Shown here one piece after another: positions 1-5,615 of a DNA stretch of 5,923 nt. The stretch covers positions 1-5,923 of the forward strand of contig JAQUAR010000113.1 of assembly GCA_028687155.1 (NCBI GenBank). Direction: 5' to 3'. The notes below the pieces were generated by a model. It did no database searches. It saw only the letters and a program-made list of their open reading frames with translations, and was not told where the DNA came from. Source of the stretch: Methylacidiphilaceae bacterium (GTDB lineage: Bacteria > Verrucomicrobiota > Verrucomicrobiia > Methylacidiphilales > Methylacidiphilaceae). Each line of letters opens with the position of its first letter. Within the stretch, counting starts at the first letter, position 1. Position numbers and translations under genes: made by a program.

Positions 1-571
1 TCGCCAGCCCTCGAGCCGAAAGGCCGAACGCGATGTTCTTTCCGACCATCCGGAAATAGCTAACCCCCAGGAAAGAAGCGACTTCGGCCAGTCGATCCCG
101 CCGTTCCAGGGGATAGTAGATCCGAAACCCGGCATATCCGAGGTTGGGAGGCAGCTTCTGGATGGGGATCGCTCCGCCGAAGTCAAAGAAGCGCGGCAGA
201 TAGGGGATCGGCTGCACGCCCTTCCGATCGACCTGGAAACAGCGGATCGGCTGGTTGAAAAGATATCCAGGGTGAAAAAACCCGATCTGAAACGGGAGGG
301 CTGCATCGCGCCAGAGGAGATCCTTGTCGCGCCAGCGGATCTGCCGGTACTGGTCGAAGGTCAGCGTCGCCAGAAAGGCCGGCACGGTTGCCGCGGCATA
401 GGGCTCCGAGGACTTTTTCCGGGCCTCCTCGATCAGATCCTCGAAGCGCAGCGGCGGGCGGTAGCGGGTCTCCCGCACGATGAAGAGGAAGAGAAGAAGC
501 GCCGCCGTTCCGAAAACCAGATGGATCTTGAACGTCTTTCGGGAAAGGAGTGCCATCGGGTCGTGCTGCAT
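1..571 (-). CDS. OpgG/MdoG-family periplasmic glucan biosynthesis protein, N-terminal part (cut by window edge)
   Basis: Proteins of this family act in the periplasm in making osmoregulated periplasmic glucans, probably on the beta-1,2/1,6-glucan backbone. Counting from the ATG at 556, about 185 residues are visible. Residues 12-27 form one hydrophobic segment after a basic start (signal peptide or anchor, with no clear cleavage site). The rest follows the family closely: FDQYRQIRWR at 67-76, FQIGFFHPGYLF at 89-100, FDFGG at 124-128, GYAGFRIYYPL at 140-150, SFLGVSYFRMVG at 161-172 and GLSARGLA at 178-185. The C-terminal two thirds lie beyond the left edge. Two in-frame ATGs are possible, at 571 and 556. 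A GGAGA directly touches the first and is 15 nt from the second, so the start is undecided. OpgG and its paralogue OpgD cannot be told apart here, although no twin-arginine signal is seen, which slightly favours OpgG. The gene diverges from the broken GH3 gene. Confidence 0.85.
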   Translation of the reverse strand, partial: MQHDPMALLSRKTFKIHLVFGTAALLLFLFIVRETRYRPPLRFEDLIEEARKKSSEPYAAATVPAFLATLTFDQYRQIRWRDKDLLWRDAALPFQIGFFHPGYLFNQPIRCFQVDRKGVQPIPYLPRFFDFGGAIPIQKLPPNLGYAGFRIYYPLERRDRLAEVASFLGVSYFRMVGKNIAFGLSARGLA

Positions 572-630
572 TCTCCAACCGACTGCGTTCCCATGGAGAT
601 GACAGGAAAGAGGCCGCCGGCAAGCAGAAA

Positions 631-1292
631 ATGATCGACTGCTCCCCACGGCCGGTGCGACGGCGTCGGGCTCTCCTTGCGCCACCCGCTCTTCTCCTCT
701 TTCTTCTTCTTGCCATGGATGCTGTCCTGGATGCCCGACCGTCGCCTCCTAGTCCACGGGAGCTTCTTTCCCGGATGACGATCGAAGAGAAGGTGGGACA
801 ACTGGTCCAGGCGGCACCGGCGCAAGCGGTCGGGATATTTCCGGATACATCGACCTGCCGGAAACTCCGCTCTTTCCTTTTGGCTACGGCCTGGCCTACA
901 CCCGCTTCGCCTATCGGGACATCCGGGTCGCGCCCTCGGTCATCGTCCAGAGGCAATCCGTAGAAGCGAGCGTGCTCCTCTCGAACGAGGGCGCACGGGC
1001 CGGAGAGGAAACGGTTCAACTCTATCTGCGCGCCCGGACGGCGAGCCTGACGCGACCCATCGCCGAGCTCAAGGGCTTCCAGCGCGTCTTTCTCGAACCG
1101 GGCGAAGAGCGCCGCGTGCATTTTTCGCTCCTTTCCGAGGCGCTCGCGTTCGTCGCGCCGGATGGGGAACTCAGGAAGGAGACGGGGGATTTCGAGCTTC
1201 GGATCGGCCCCTCCGCCGCCTCCGGGCTCTCCGCGCGGTTCCGTTTCGAGAATGGAGGGAGGATTACACCCGCTCCACCAGGCAGCCCTTGA
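631..1292 (+). pseudogene. Glycoside hydrolase family 3 (BglX-like beta-glucosidase) remnant with deleted catalytic core
   Basis: An intact gene of this type encodes an exported beta-glucosidase/xylosidase of roughly 750 residues. Only both ends remain here. From the ATG at 631 there is a basic, hydrophobic export signal, then LLSRMTIEEKVGQLVQ (about 763-810), the usual first conserved helix of GH3 enzymes. Right after it the frame changes and the text becomes the family's C-terminus: GYIDLPETPLFPFGYGLAYT (843-902), then a fibronectin type III-like domain with NEGARAGEETVQLYLR, RPIAELKGFQRVFLEPGEE and FELRIGPSA, ending at TGA 1290-1292. The TIM-barrel and sandwich domains that carry the catalytic residues, about 500 residues or 1.5 kb, are absent. 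The junction lies somewhere in 800-843 and cannot be fixed more closely, because both frames are open there. The first frame stays open to 963 and would give a short nonsense tail. The 3' end overlaps the convergent methyltransferase gene by 29 bp. An assembly error is the main alternative. Confidence 0.85.
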
Positions 1293-2535
1293 GATATTCG
1301 GTTTCCGGAATGGTAGGAAGAATCGGGTGGTCCAGGGACTGACCCAGCGTCTTCCGAAGGCGCAAGGTTACATTCGCCTCCCAGGAAGCCCGGCCGATCA
1401 GCTCCTTCCATTCGCCTAACCCGAAGTGGTGCGAGCAGCAGAAGCTGACCAACCTTCCTCCCGGAGCGAGCAGCCGCAGCGCGCGCAGGTGGAGTTCGTG
1501 GTAGCCCCGGAGTGCGGCGGCGTGCTGGGCCTTGGTCTTCGTGAACGAGGGGGGATCGAGGATGATCAGATCGTATTGTGCCTTGGCTTGTTGCGCCTTC
1601 CGCAGCCAATCGAAGACGTTCTCCTCCACCCATTCGATCGCGGCACCCGTCCTTTCGGCCGCCGCCCGTCCGGATCGAAGGGCCGCGGCCGACTGATCGA
1701 CCGCCGTGCAAGAGAGCGCACCGGCTGCCGAGCAGAAAAGGGAGAAGGCCCCCTGGTAACAGAAGAGATCGAGCACGCGCCGGCCGGAAGCAAGAGAGCT
1801 GACTTCCCGATAGTTGGCGCTCTGATCCAAGTAAAGCCCGGTCTTCTGCCCCTCGATCAGGCGCGCGGGCAGGGCGACCCCGTTTTCGAGAATCCAAAGC
1901 GGGTCGCTGTAGCTTCCGGACAAGATCTTCTTCTCGAGCGGCAGGTTTTCTTGAAGGCGCACGGGCGCGTCATTGCGAAGAACGACGCGGGAGAGCCCGG
2001 TTTTTTCTTGGATCAGAGAGAGGATCTCCTGGCTCCGCCTCTCCATGCCGGCAGTGAGGAGCTGCACGACCAGCCAATCCTGGTAGCGATCGACGATCAG
2101 CCCGGGAAGTCCATCCGACTCCGACCAGACGAGTCTCGCCGCGTCCGCATCCTGAGGTTTCAAGAGGCCGAGAGCATTCCGATAGGCGAACGCCTCATCG
2201 AGCAGCCGGGAAAGGAGAGGGGAATCGAGGAGCTCTTCCCTTCGCGAATAGAGCCGGATCGCAATCTGCGAGCGGCTGCTCCAAATTCCACAGCCGATCC
2301 GATCGCCGCGGGCGCTTCTCGCTTCCACGCAGTCTCCATCTTGGAGATCGCCCTCGATTTGGGCCAGCTCGCTCCGATAGATCCAAGGGTGGCCATGAAG
2401 GCATCGGTGAGTTCCCTGCTGCTGGAGCAGGGCTCGGCCGGAAAGCCCTGGGGAGAGAGGCGGGGGAGCGGGCAGCGGGCCGGCGGAGACGATTCTCCTC
2501 GATTCCGCGCCCGGGTGGTGAGCCTCAGGAAGCAC
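1264..2535 (-). CDS. rlmI: RlmI-like class I SAM-dependent 23S rRNA (cytosine-5) methyltransferase
   Basis: This is probably the enzyme that methylates C5 of a cytosine in 23S rRNA (C1962 in E. coli) using S-adenosylmethionine. From the GTG at 2535 it has 423 residues (E. coli RlmI has 396). After a proline-rich stretch of about 35 residues comes a PUA RNA-binding domain (GHPWIY at 48-53). A middle domain ends in GQKTGLYLDQS, and the methyltransferase domain has motif I VLDLFCYQGAFS (254-265), motif IV DPPSF (327-331) and motif VI with the presumed catalytic cysteine in CCSHH (366-370). The C-terminal ETEYLKG is also typical. The reading frame stays open far upstream inside kamA, but the GTG at 2535 is the only ATG/GTG/TTG between the kamA stop and the PUA domain. 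It overlaps kamA by 11 bp, and only a weak AAGGGA lies 12 nt upstream, so translation is probably coupled to kamA. Family assignment is firm; the exact target base is inferred. Confidence 0.9.
   Translation of the reverse strand: MLPEAHHPGAESRRIVSAGPLPAPPPLSPGLSGRALLQQQGTHRCLHGHPWIYRSELAQIEGDLQDGDCVEARSARGDRIGCGIWSSRSQIAIRLYSRREELLDSPLLSRLLDEAFAYRNALGLLKPQDADAARLVWSESDGLPGLIVDRYQDWLVVQLLTAGMERRSQEILSLIQEKTGLSRVVLRNDAPVRLQENLPLEKKILSGSYSDPLWILENGVALPARLIEGQKTGLYLDQSANYREVSSLASGRRVLDLFCYQGAFSLFCSAAGALSCTAVDQSAAALRSGRAAAERTGAAIEWVEENVFDWLRKAQQAKAQYDLIILDPPSFTKTKAQHAAALRGYHELHLRALRLLAPGGRLVSFCCSHHFGLGEWKELIGRASWEANVTLRLRKTLGQSLDHPILPTIPETEYLKGCLVERV
2429..2460 (+). repeat. Hairpin with GGGAGAGAGG flank (REP-like, copy 1)
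   Basis: AGGGCT (2429-2434) and AGCCCT (2444-2449) form a perfect 6-bp stem with a 9-nt loop, followed at once by GGGGAGAGAGG. It lies in the proline-rich N-terminal stretch of the methyltransferase gene, just before the PUA domain. Similar stem-plus-flank units occur at 2561, 3844 and 3913, all in the same orientation. Calling them one family is an inference from the shared flank. Confidence 0.35.
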
Positions 2536-3703
2536 GGCCAGACGGCGTCCCTTCTGCTCCCCCCGGGGAAGACCGGGGAGAGGGATAACGATAGAGCTTC
2601 CCCAAGAAATTCTGAAGGAGGAGCTGGCCTCCCTCTTCCCCGACGATGTATTCGGGATTGAGCGGAATCTTTCCGCCGCCGCCCGGTCCGTCGACGACGT
2701 ACTGAGGGACGGCAAACCCGGTCGTGTATCCCCGCAACGCCCGCATGATTTGGATCCCCTCCTCGATCGGTACGCGGAGGTGATCCGTGCCCTCGATCAG
2801 GTCGCACTGGTAGAGATAATAGGGGCGGACCCTTGCCCGCACCAGTTTATGGACGAGATCGCGGACTGCGCCGGCCGAATCGTTGACGCCGCGCAAGAGA
2901 ACCGACTGGTTGCCCAGCGGAATCCCCGCATCCGCCAGTCGCCCGAGCGCATCTCGGACCTCCGCGGTCAGTTCTGCCGCATGATTGGCGTGAATGTTGA
3001 TCCAAAGAGGATGAAAAGTTCGCAAGAGCTCGCAGAGATCGCGGGTCAGGCGCTGCGGAAGAAAGATCGGGACCCGCGTGCCGATACGCACGATCTCGAT
3101 GTGGGGGATCTCTCGCAGGCGGCCCAGCAGCTCCCGCAAGCGGCCATCGGAAAGAAGCAGCGGGTCTCCACCGGAAAGCAGCACATCCCTCACCTCCCGA
3201 TGCTCCCAAAGATAGGCTAGGGCGCGATCCACGTCGACCGTCAAGTGCTGCTCTCCCACTCCGCTCACGATCCGCGATCGGGTGCAGTAGCGGCAGTAGC
3301 TGGCGCAGCGATCGGTGACCAGGAAAAGAACTCGGTCGGGATAGCGGTGCACGAGCCCCGGGGCAACCATATTCCCATCCTCGCCGCAGGGATCGCTCAT
3401 CTCGTAGGGGGCGCGGAGCAGCTCTTCGCTCCGAGGGATCACCTGGCGCCGGACGGGACAATCGGGGTCTTCCGGAGAGAGAAGCGTAAAGAAGTAGGGA
3501 GTGATCGCAAGCGCGAGCTTTCTGGAAGAGGCGAGCAGGATGCCCCTTCTTTCGGAATCGGTCAGCGTCAGAAGCCCGGCGATCTCCTCGAGCGAGGTGA
3601 GCCGGTGGCGAAGCTGCCATCGCCAGTCGTTCCACTGCTCATCCGAGATGTGGGCCCAGAAGCCTTTCCCCGCCGAACGGAAGTCGCGGTCGCGGCAGCT
3701 CAA
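2525..3703 (-). CDS. kamA: KamA-family radical SAM lysine 2,3-aminomutase, zinc-site-less form
   Basis: Members of this family use a 4Fe-4S cluster, S-adenosylmethionine and PLP to convert L-lysine to L-beta-lysine, or (EpmB) to modify lysine for elongation factor P. Starting at the TTG at 3703 it has 392 residues. Motifs are the N-terminal WNDWRWQLRHR, the radical SAM cysteines in CASYCRYC (C133, C137, C140), LLSGGDPLLLSD, the lysine-binding aspartates D301 in YYLYQCDL and D338 in VVDGPGGGGK, and the PLP lysine K345. I chose TTG 3703 because GGAAGGA lies 7 nt upstream and a sigma-70-type promoter lies just beyond it; a TTG at 3775 would lie upstream of that promoter. Unlike the clostridial enzyme, the tail with the CxCxxC zinc ligands is missing and the matching internal cysteine is Ser276 (GVNDS). 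The last ~20 residues (PSPRSSPGGAEG...) look non-homologous and are encoded over a hairpin repeat. No beta-lysine acetyltransferase or EF-P gene is in view, so the physiological role is open. Confidence 0.9.
   Translation of the reverse strand: MSCRDRDFRSAGKGFWAHISDEQWNDWRWQLRHRLTSLEEIAGLLTLTDSERRGILLASSRKLALAITPYFFTLLSPEDPDCPVRRQVIPRSEELLRAPYEMSDPCGEDGNMVAPGLVHRYPDRVLFLVTDRCASYCRYCTRSRIVSGVGEQHLTVDVDRALAYLWEHREVRDVLLSGGDPLLLSDGRLRELLGRLREIPHIEIVRIGTRVPIFLPQRLTRDLCELLRTFHPLWINIHANHAAELTAEVRDALGRLADAGIPLGNQSVLLRGVNDSAGAVRDLVHKLVRARVRPYYLYQCDLIEGTDHLRVPIEEGIQIMRALRGYTTGFAVPQYVVDGPGGGGKIPLNPEYIVGEEGGQLLLQNFLGKLYRYPSPRSSPGGAEGTPSGRAS
2561..2584 (+). repeat. Hairpin with GGAGAGGG flank (REP-like, copy 2)
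   Basis: CCCCGG (2561-2566) and CCGGGG (2573-2578) form a 6-bp stem with a 6-nt loop, followed by the GGAGAGGG flank. It lies inside the last codons of kamA and encodes the PRSSPGG part of the low-complexity tail, beyond the point where similarity to lysine aminomutases stops. The layout is that of a palindromic repeat read through by the gene. Confidence 0.45.
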
Positions 3704-3710
3704 GATAAGG

Positions 3711-3717
3711 TCCTTCC
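3711..3717 (-). promoter_or_regulatory. Ribosome binding site deciding the kamA start
   Basis: On the minus strand GGAAGGA is followed by 7 nt (CCTTATC) and then TTG at 3703. This is the best Shine-Dalgarno spacing in the region, and it favours the TTG at 3703 over the in-frame TTG at 3775. Confidence 0.7.
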
Positions 3718-3731
3718 GTACACAGAAGGCA

Positions 3732-3759
3732 AAGCTAAGTCTTTTGGCATCCTTGTCAA
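3732..3759 (-). promoter_or_regulatory. Likely sigma-70-type promoter of kamA-rlmI
   Basis: On the minus strand a perfect -35 box TTGACA (3759-3754) is followed by a 16-bp spacer and TAGCTT (3737-3732), a fair -10 box. Transcription would begin near 3725, leaving a leader of about 20 nt with only the ribosome site in it. No riboswitch or attenuator could fit in so short a leader. The position just upstream of the chosen TTG start supports that start. Confidence 0.6.
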
Positions 3760-3843
3760 CCGCCCGTCGCCTCAAAACCGCCGCCGACTACCGCAAAAAA
3801 TCAGGCCGCTTGCGGGGAAGGAGAATCGCCTCGGAACCCGGCA

Positions 3844-3867
3844 CCCTCGCTTGGGCGAAGGGAGAGG
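3844..3867 (+). repeat. Hairpin with GGAGAGG flank (REP-like, copy 3)
   Basis: CCCTCGC (3844-3850), a TTGG loop and GCGAAGGG (3855-3862) form a stem with one bulged A, running into GGAGAGG (3861-3867). It lies in the gene-free stretch between kamA and tRNA-Tyr. It resembles the palindromic CCCTCTCCC/GGGAGAGGG-type intergenic repeats seen in many GC-rich bacteria. Confidence 0.45.
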
Positions 3868-3912
3868 AGAGGTAGGCGGTCGCTCCGGAGAAGGCCTCCT
3901 GCGGCGCTCTTC

Positions 3913-3930
3913 CTCCTTGCCAAGGAGAGG
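3913..3930 (+). repeat. Hairpin with GGAGAGG flank (REP-like, copy 4)
   Basis: CTCCTTG (3913-3919) and CAAGGAG (3921-3927) are a perfect 7-bp inverted repeat around one base, ending in GGAGAGG (3924-3930). A second CCAAGG follows directly. It lies about 50 bp from copy 3 in the same gene-free stretch and has the same orientation. Confidence 0.4.
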
Positions 3931-4003
3931 CCAAGGTGATTTGCTCATCCGATATCGTTCGGGACTCAAGAGGAGTTGCGAAACCTTTTTTTCTCGGTAA
4001 GAC

Positions 4004-4086
4004 GGGCAGATACCGAAGTGGTTAAACGGGGCAGACTGTAAATCTGCTGGCTCCGGCCTTCGCTGGTTCGAATCCAGCTCTGCCCA
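4004..4086 (+). tRNA. tRNA-Tyr (anticodon GTA)
   Basis: All arms can be folded by eye. The acceptor is GGGCAGA (4004-4010) with TCTGCCC (4079-4085) and discriminator A at 4086. The anticodon stem GCAGA/TCTGC encloses loop CTGTAAA with GTA at 4038-4040. A long class II variable arm (4048-4061, with GGC/GCC pairing) follows, as expected for bacterial tRNA-Tyr. The T arm is GCTGG/CCAGC around TTCGAAT. The 3' CCA is not encoded (AGC follows), so it must be added by CCA-adding enzyme. The tRNA stands alone on the plus strand and converges on pssA, whose stop is only 15 bp away. Confidence 0.97.
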
Positions 4087-4101
4087 AGCGAGGAAATCCC
4101 T

Positions 4102-4926
4102 TCATTCCGATTGCGCTCCCCTCTCGTCGGTTTCCTCTTCCTCGAGCGCTTGCCGCCAGTGCGGCGAGAGGAGCGGGCGAATGAAGCCGAAGAGGAAGTA
4201 GGCAAGAAAGTCGACGGCCAGCATCCACTTGTAATAGACGACCGTCAGGGCGACCGCCGCCAGGACCAGTAGGAATTTGGGCAGAGAATGCTGCGTTCGC
4301 AACCCGACCCCCTTGAAGCTCGGGTAGCGGAGCTTGCTGAACATCATGAAGGAGAGAAGGAGGAGAAGGGCCGCCAAGACATAGCGGCCCCACCCCTGTT
4401 TCAGCTCTCGGTCGGTCTCGTAGAGGGAGAGCAGGAAGAGTGTGAGGGAAGAGACCAGTCCCGCTGCGGCGGGGATCGGAAAGCCGGTGAAGACTTCTTT
4501 GCTCCCCTCGGCTCGGGCGGCATGCACGTTGAAGCGGGCCAAGCGGAGCGCGCCACAGACGAGGTAGGTGGCCGCCACGATCCATCCCAGCCGATGAGGA
4601 AACTGGTAGAGGACGATCTCGAAGACGAGCAGAGCGGGAGCGACTCCAAAGGAGATGAGATCGGCCAGGGAGTCGAACTCGCGCCCGAAGGCGCTTTCCT
4701 TGCCTCCGAGACGAGCCACCCGCCCATCGAGCAGGTCGAAGACAAAGGCAGCCAAGATAAGATCCAGGCTTGTCTTGTAGGTGTGGATCCAGCCGGAAAG
4801 CTCGCTGTCCCGCAGGATGCTTCCTTCCAGAATCTTGAGAATGGCAAGAAACCCGCAAAGCAGGTTCCCCGCGGTCATGAGGCTTGGCAACAGGTAGATT
4901 TTACCCTGGTTCTCGTGCTCTTTCAC
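4102..4926 (-). CDS. pssA: CDP-diacylglycerol-serine O-phosphatidyltransferase (phosphatidylserine synthase)
   Basis: This membrane enzyme joins serine to CDP-diacylglycerol, giving phosphatidylserine and CMP. It has 274 residues. The CDP-alcohol phosphatidyltransferase signature DGx2ARx8Gx3Dx3D is complete: D67-G68, A71-R72, G81, D85 and D89, in DGRVARLGGKESAFGREFD and the following SLAD. The N-terminus KIYLLPSLMTAGNLLCGF and the later ARFN and TGFPIPAAAG motifs are those of the integral-membrane type II PssA (Bacillus-like, not the E. coli peripheral type), and the chain holds several hydrophobic helices. The GTG at 4926 overlaps the psd stop in GTGA, a typical coupled start; a second GTG at 4932 is equally possible. 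No strong ribosome site precedes either, which also suggests coupling. The C-terminus ends in an acidic tail (EEEETDERG). It is the last gene of the cdsA-psd-pssA group, and its product feeds Psd directly. Confidence 0.95.
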   Translation of the reverse strand: MKEHENQGKIYLLPSLMTAGNLLCGFLAILKILEGSILRDSELSGWIHTYKTSLDLILAAFVFDLLDGRVARLGGKESAFGREFDSLADLISFGVAPALLVFEIVLYQFPHRLGWIVAATYLVCGALRLARFNVHAARAEGSKEVFTGFPIPAAAGLVSSLTLFLLSLYETDRELKQGWGRYVLAALLLLLSFMMFSKLRYPSFKGVGLRTQHSLPKFLLVLAAVALTVVYYKWMLAVDFLAYFLFGFIRPLLSPHWRQALEEEETDERGAQSE

Positions 4927-5582
4927 GGCCACCGGCCTACAACGGTCTCCCCCGCATGGACTACCCTTCCCGGCTCGACGAGGATGCGGCACTGCTCCGG
5001 CAAGTAGAGTTCGGTGCGGGATCCGAAGCGGATCATTCCGATTCTTTCCCCTGCGCGCACAGAGACTCCCGTTCCCGTCCAACAGACGATTCGACGGGCG
5101 ACCAGACCGGCAATCTGGCGCACTCCCACCATCCCGTGCGGGCTCTCGATCCACCAATCTTGCCTCTCATTGCGCTCCGCCGCCTCTTTGCGGCGCGCGT
5201 CGAAAAAGCTTCCTCGGGTATACTCGATCTTCGTCACGATGCCCGCCACCGGGGCGCGATTGACATGGACATCGAACACCGAGAGAAAAATCGCGACGCG
5301 ACGCATGGGTCGGGACGAAAACGGGCTTTCCGGGACGAGATCCACCAGGACGACCTTCCCGTCCGCCGGTGCGACAATCGCGTCGGGATCCTGACTGGTC
5401 CGGCGATCCGGATCTCGGAAGAAGAAGACGACAAAGCCGAGCAGAAGAAGAAGCAACGTTCCGAAAAGGCGACTCCACCGGAAAGGCAGGATGAGAAAGA
5501 GAACCGTGGCCGCAGCCAGAAACGCCAGAAGCGGCAACGCATCTCGAATGGCAGGAGGAAGCATTCTCTGTCCGTTTATCAC
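4923..5582 (-). CDS. psd: Phosphatidylserine decarboxylase proenzyme (short, pyruvoyl-dependent)
   Basis: Psd decarboxylates phosphatidylserine to phosphatidylethanolamine at the inner membrane. The proenzyme cuts itself before a serine, which becomes the pyruvoyl group. There are 219 residues from the GTG at 5582, which fits the short (~210-230 residue) class found in many non-enteric bacteria. A hydrophobic N-terminal hairpin spans about residues 15-55, followed by FFRDPDR, APADGKVV (71-78) and FLSVFDVHVNRAPVAG (99-114), with the family's conserved histidine at H106. The self-cleavage site is FGS at 186-188 in RFGSRTELYLP, with Ser188 becoming the pyruvoyl. The start is uncertain: GGGGAG lies only 1 nt before the GTG at 5582, while an ATG at 5564 would give 213 residues but has only a weak site. 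The gene follows cdsA by about 30-50 bp and overlaps pssA by 4 bp, so all three are probably one transcript. Confidence 0.95.
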   Translation of the reverse strand: MINGQRMLPPAIRDALPLLAFLAAATVLFLILPFRWSRLFGTLLLLLLGFVVFFFRDPDRRTSQDPDAIVAPADGKVVLVDLVPESPFSSRPMRRVAIFLSVFDVHVNRAPVAGIVTKIEYTRGSFFDARRKEAAERNERQDWWIESPHGMVGVRQIAGLVARRIVCWTGTGVSVRAGERIGMIRFGSRTELYLPEQCRILVEPGRVVHAGETVVGRWP

Positions 5583-5615
5583 TCCCCGTATTCTCTGGGT
5601 GGCTCTCCTCCCCTT

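Larger units (their letters stand above)
3760..4003. other. Gene-free stretch between kamA and tRNA-Tyr
   Basis: With the promoter region on its left, this makes a gap of about 300 bp. The only open frames are short and arginine/proline/serine-rich with no recognisable motif, so I call no gene. It contains two of the small hairpin repeats (3844 and 3913) and a run of seven T at 3986-3992 just before the tRNA. The promoter for the tRNA must lie here or upstream, but I could not pick a convincing -35/-10 pair. Confidence 0.6.

Noticed and set aside
183..1121. 312-codon minus-strand open frame across opgG and the GH3 remnant
   Set aside because: It lies in a different frame from the OpgG motifs and reads as arginine/serine/proline-rich text without any domain; it is a GC-rich shadow frame.
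1022..1897. 291-codon minus-strand open frame over the GH3 end and the methyltransferase gene
   Set aside because: Another-frame shadow of the methyltransferase, with low-complexity arginine/serine/glycine composition and no motif.
1426..2661. 411-codon plus-strand open frame opposite rlmI
   Set aside because: It is antisense to a gene with clear PUA and methyltransferase motifs, and has no recognisable domain of its own.
3704..3775. Lysine riboswitch or longer N-terminus of KamA in front of kamA
   Set aside because: The probable transcript leader is only about 20 nt, too short for a riboswitch, and the longer frame from the TTG at 3775 starts upstream of the promoter.
3772..3969. 65-codon minus-strand open frame upstream of kamA
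   Set aside because: Composition is arginine/proline/serine-rich, it covers two palindromes, and it has no homology I can recognise; more likely non-coding.
3986..3992. Run of seven T before tRNA-Tyr, considered as a rho-independent terminator
   Set aside because: There is only a weak 5-bp stem upstream (GACTC/GAGTT) and no plus-strand gene before it to terminate.
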